Shown here in pieces: positions 60,122-64,000 of a stretch of 64,000 bases of DNA. Every line of letters begins with the position of its first letter. Within the stretch, counting starts at the first letter, position 1. A program made the translations under genes and the position numbers. The DNA comes from Marisa cornuarietis (Eukaryota > Mollusca > Gastropoda > Architaenioglossa > Ampullariidae): contig SMMW01000070.1 in the NCBI GenBank assembly GCA_004794655.1, positions 62,001 to 126,000 of the forward strand. Reading direction: 5' to 3'. Under the pieces are notes generated by a model that was not told the origin of the DNA, did not search any database, and saw only the letters and a program-made list of their open reading frames with translations.

Positions 60122-61619
60122 GTTCTTCTTTGACTTTACTAGATGACATGACAATAGGAGATAAAGGGTTACACTAGCCTTTAACCATCAAAAGTTGATG
60201 ACAGTGAGCTAGAGCATGCCTGGCATGCAGAACACTCAACTGGGCAGGTGAGCAACAGCCCTCAGACAGCTATAAAGGTGAAGGCAAAGCCATTACAGCA
60301 GGGTTTTTTTGTTTTTTTTTTAGTTATTACAATGGTGTTCATGCATTTTGCTCCGCTCTCATACTACATACTGCACCAGTCATCTGTCGGTGGCTTGTGT
60401 TAAGTTTTGTTTCATATTTCTGCCAGCTTTTTTCATTCTCTGCCTTAGAGACTTCGTCATGTTTTACCCACCAGCGCCATTTGTCTGACATGGAAATAGT
60501 GAACATCTTTCTTGCTGTCATTTTGTGTCATTGAACACACATCTGCCACTACTTGTTTTCAGCTTATCAGTGTGACTGCTTTGTGTTTTCAGGTTTGCTT
60601 CCTGAAAGATAGGAAGCAGAAATTTTTTTCTTGGCACAAAAAACTGTTTGCCTTCACTATTATGTTCTTTGTACGTACGCAAGATGCGCTTACCAATGGT
60701 GGGGTGGGGAAGTTGTCGGACAGCATGCACCTTCTGTGCAGACAGTGCATGTCGTGTCTTTGATTCCAGCCTTGTGATATCTGTGCCCTTTTGTCCGAGG
60801 AGCAGTGAACACAAGTTTGGCTTCTTCTTTTCAATTTACAGGTGCAGTTTATAACATCCCCAGGTAGGCTTTGGAGGAGGGGCCTTGCCAGGTGATAACA
60901 CCTTTCCCTTTCAGGCACTCAGTAACAGGTGAAATGCATTCAGCATGATCCAGCATCTTTGCCAAAGTCCGTCAAGCTCGTGCTACAGCATTGATTACAG
61001 GCTGATTTGACATCCTGGTCAAGGAATGCTCCTCCCTCTTCCTGACTACACTTTGCTCCCAGCCCTCTCCTGTCTGGATTCTGTGAGGTGGAGGAGGGAA
61101 GTTGTGACTGTGGCAGCAAAGACATAGGCAGAGGAGACTTTGCCCCCTCTTTTGCTGTCAGGATGCAAGACAGAGGCACTGACTTCTTCCTAAGGCTTCA
61201 CTCCTGGCTCTTCATCCCACCAGCTGACAGGGAACTTTTCCTGCTCCCCAAAATGTTGGAAGATTCTTCTCCCTCATTGAGTCCATATTAATGGCTCTGG
61301 TAGTTCCGCTTTCAGAAACTGGGTCCCACAGAAAACAATGACTGGGGAAGAACCACTGTAGTTCTGGCTTGACATAGTAATCCACCGTTGATTTGATGAG
61401 ACGACTGGTGTGCGACTCATACCTATCTCTTGTCCTAGCATGTCTTGGCACTTAGTTCCTTCTCATGTACTCCCCTAAGTAATTCCTAATAAATTCATTT
61501 GTATTGATATAATATTTATCTCACTTTCACTCCATACCCAACAATATCTAACTCCCTCACAGTTATAAATTTGCTTACTGCGTGATACCAATTCATTTAC
61601 TCAGCCACATGTTAAATAG

Positions 61620-62500
61620 TTCAGAGTTTCAAAATAAATGTAGAATCTACAAAGGTAGACTCGAACCTCCATCCAAACGCTTTGATAGAATCAGATAACG
61701 CTACGTTACTGGAAAAGGGTAGGCTAGCTGCTACCTCTCTAACCGTATGAGCCCTGGCCAGCACCAATGTGGCTGCTGAAGGGGAAAGTGCTACATAGGC
61801 TGCCTTGATAACCCCTTTTATCCAGGCTGCTATTGTCTGGGCCAAAATAACAGATTTTCCCTGCCTCAACAGTAAAAGACAATCTGGACCGACCTTTTGT
61901 GAAAGGTGCAGATCTGTTAATAAGATCCTTAGCGGTCTGACTGGGTCCTGAAGTCTAGCCATGTCCCTCTCCCCCTTCTAGGGAGAGGCTGAATGACAAC
62001 CTCCTGTGGTCCCAGGGTAGGTAGCCTGTTCTTAGCCAAGAATCCTGAGTGGATAAGGAGGGACACAGATCCATCCCCTCTAAACTGTAAATAAGAGGGG
62101 TCTACCGGATGAATCTCCCACACCCTGGCTGCTGTGGCCATGGCAACCAAAAAGAGGTCTTCCAAGTAAGCAACTTGAAGGATGCCCTAGTCAAGGGTTC
62201 AAACACCTCGGAGTTCAGAAACGTCAGGACCCAACCCAGGTTCCATGCGGGAAAAAGAGAGCAGGTCACCGGTCTAGTTAGGGAGAGGTTAGCCGGTAAG
62301 GCAGAAATGTCTCTGTTCGACCCCACAGCCCTCAGGCCTAGATGTCTGAAAGTGTCAGACAGCATAGCTTTATAGCCCTTGATGGTGATGGGTGTCAGAG
62401 ATCTAGAGTAAAACAGCCAAAGAAGGACATCTGCGACCCTCCCCAGTGACCTATTTGAGTTTTGGTCTCTCCTCCACCTGAAAAAACTCTCCATTTACCC
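61620..62500 (-). pseudogene. Tyrosine recombinase of the minus-strand DIRS-like element
   Basis: It reads VADVLLWLFYSRSLTPITIK, GYKAMLSDTFRHLG, NLGWVLTFLNSEVFEPL, then after frame changes [20 protein letters not shown] and LARAHTVREVAASLPFSSNV, IKAFGWRFESTF. The catalytic H-x-x-R is intact as HTVR, but the end after STFV is aberrant and the frame is broken, so the expected Tyr region is lost. Confidence 0.65.
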
Positions 62501-63075
62501 TCGTATACCTTTATAGTGGAGAGCCTTCGAGCGGCAGCGATGCAAGCCACTGCCTCACCAGATGTGAAGGTTCAGGGTGACTGGCGCCATGTGAAAGACC
62601 TGGGAGAGAGACTGTTTCAGTAACTTCCGAAGAGCCGGAAGTTTCCTTAATATGACCGTGGACAGATCTGCCAACTCCAAACTCCAGGACCTGCATCAAT
62701 TCAGGGGTGCCACCAGAAGGACCTTGTCATTGGGCCCCCGGATCTTCGCCAATGCCTTGGGGAGAAGCACTGACGGGGGAAAGGCATAAGCCAGAAGACC
62801 GACCCAATCCTGAGATAAGGCATCCACTGCCCAGGCCCAAGGATCTGGCACTGGAGACACAAATGTTGGCAGCTTGTTTTTTCCCCCTGGTAGTGAACAG
62901 GTCCACCAGGCGTCGAAAGAAAACCTGACACATCTGCTGAAAAGTGGCCGGATGCAGAGACCATTTTGAGTGAAGTACCTGGCCCTTCCTGCTCAGTGCG
63001 TCTGCTATCACATTGGCTCTGCACTCTGTCGGGGCGAACGCCACGGACTTGTGAAGTGCAGGATACCTCTGGTTG

Positions 63076-63321
63076 TCAAATCTTACCTTCTTTGTTTTTT
63101 TCTCTAACCGATACACGAGACTTAGTCAAACGCGGCCATTTCTTTTGAAGCCACGGCTCGTCGCGAATAACCCGCTCCCAATGGTCCTCCAACCACGCGC
63201 AGCAAACATCACACAGTCGGTTAGCTAAACATGGCAGGCAGTCAAGGCACCTCCCATGAGAATTAGCAGGAGACTTCGCCGAGCCACAAACAGAACACAG
63301 TCTATCCATGACAGAAGGCAC
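63076..63321 (-). pseudogene. Cys-rich gag-like N-terminus of the DIRS-like element
   Basis: The open frame starts MPSVMDRLCSVCGSAKSP and has several C-x2-C pairs (CSVC, CLDC, CDVCC), then DHWERVIRDEPWLQKK. A related phrase, [10 protein letters not shown], occurs in the plus-strand element near 48225, so this is an element protein rather than a host gene. It may bind nucleic acid through zinc; that is inference. The name gag is by position. Confidence 0.5.
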
Positions 63322-63547
63322 AGCACTCGGAAAATTTCACAAAAAGGGTAGCTAAACACAGCCGGGCAAAAACTGGAGGAGTGCTCACTAGTGGGGCAAG
63401 CAGGGGTGGGGGTGGGGGCTGAGCTGTGCTCTAGTGTTTGTGAGGCACGTGTTTCTTGGTTTGCAAGTGTGCCAGCTGGATTTGGGTAGCTGAAGGGTGA
63501 TATCTCCTTATAGTCATGTCATCTGGTACAGTACGAAGAAGAAACAA

Positions 63548-63850
63548 CGAACCTTTCTGTCTTAATGAACTGCAGCAGGCCCTTCAGAAGTGCAAGGCCT
63601 CTGAGCCTGGCCCAGAGAACATTTATCAGCTGCTGACTCATCTCCCACAGGCCTCTCTCATTCTCCTTCTAAACATCTTTAACTTTGGATGTCCAGCTGT
63701 TTTCCTCCCTCGTGGAGAGAGGCAGTCGTGGTGCCCATCCCAAAACCTGACAAGGATCCTTCTGATCCAAAGTCTTACCATCCTATCACTCTCACCAGTT
63801 GTCTATATAAAACTTAAGAACGCATGATGAATGCTTGGCTCACCTGGTGA
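63548..63850 (+). mobile_element. LINE reverse-transcriptase fingers fragment
   Basis: The frame reads NELQQALQKCKASEPGPENI, LLTHLPQASLILLLNIFN. After a frameshift it continues with VVPIPKPDKDPSDPKSYHPI and TLTSCLYKTLERMMNAWL, the fingers region of a Jockey-type non-LTR RT (normally PDKDPxxPxSYRPISL). It starts right after the DIRS-like terminus. The remaining 63851-64000 holds nothing I can assign. Confidence 0.65.
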
Positions 63851-64000
63851 GCCTCCACTTTCTCTCCGTCATCTGAAGCTCATGCTGTCTTATGTCTGTC
63901 GTCTAAAAGCTCATCCTGGACGTCCCTTCGCCTAACTGGCTTGAGGGGATGGCTCTCTGTCGTTTATGTCGTTTTTTTTTTATCGTCCGTCGTATTTTGA

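Larger units (their letters stand above)
60122..63545 (-). mobile_element. Second DIRS-like element, minus strand, internally deleted
   Basis: The ends are inverted: TTCTTCTTTGACTTTACTAG then ATGACATGAC at 60122, and GTCATGTCATCTGGTACAG then TACGAAGAAGAAA at 63512-63545. On the minus strand it has a Cys-rich gag-like start (63321-63076), then directly RNase H/linker (CRANVIADALSRKGQVL, about 63020-62970), then tyrosine recombinase (62500-61620). Most of gag and all RT palm sequence are missing. From 61600 to 60122 is non-coding DNA homologous to 34597-35950. It lies in the GCN1 intron after exon 32. Confidence 0.7.

Noticed and set aside
1..64000. CRISPR arrays, rRNA, tRNA genes or prokaryotic operons
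   Set aside because: No regularly spaced identical repeats with unique spacers and no RNA gene signature were seen; intron-exon structure shows a eukaryotic nuclear sequence.

Overview
This window is nuclear DNA from an invertebrate animal, most likely a lophotrochozoan such as a mollusc. Genes are split into many short exons by AT-rich introns with GT..AG borders. The introns hold decayed non-LTR retrotransposons (LINEs), DIRS-like tyrosine-recombinase elements, inverted-repeat elements and microsatellites. The two large genes are recognisable metazoan orthologues. The taxon assignment is an inference, not a demonstration.

Region 1 (about 77-21306, plus strand) is the 3' part of a gamma-synergin gene (SYNRG, an AP-1 adaptor and clathrin accessory protein). 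Twelve exons join with fully compatible splice phases into about 1225 codons: a proline/alanine-rich segment, an EH domain, an array of acidic D-F/W-x-D-F motifs and the conserved C-terminal domain, ending at a TGA (21249-21251) with a nearby AATAAA. The 5' end lies outside the window. Its introns hold LINE fragments, nearly all antisense to the gene, and a dead retrocopy of a STRAD-type pseudokinase gene.

Region 2 (21307-30378) is mostly non-coding. A small unrecognised minus-strand gene is supported at 28246-29223, perhaps starting at 29511. It is arranged head to head with the next gene across a CpG-richer stretch that probably holds both promoters.

Region 3 (30379-59648, plus strand) is the N-terminal part of GCN1, the ribosome-associated HEAT-repeat activator of the eIF2-alpha kinase GCN2. 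Thirty-two phase-compatible exons encode about 1511 residues. The rest of the protein, including the GCN2-binding region, must lie beyond the window. The introns contain a 446-bp tandem duplication, an inverted-repeat element enclosing DIRS-derived DNA, an L1-like 3' fragment, several MITE/SINE-like repeats, and a DIRS-like element that is itself interrupted by a LINE.

Region 4 (59649-64000) is intron of GCN1 filled by a second, minus-strand DIRS-like element and a fragment of LINE reverse transcriptase.

The two large genes work in unrelated pathways (trans-Golgi/endosomal trafficking and the amino-acid stress response), and nothing links them functionally. I found no CRISPR array, no rRNA or tRNA gene, and no convincing new molecular system. 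The most unusual items are the chimeric STRAD retrocopy with its 'empty-site' paralogous sequence, the unrecognised divergent gene, and the nested DIRS/LINE/foldback insertion beside a GCN1 splice acceptor.
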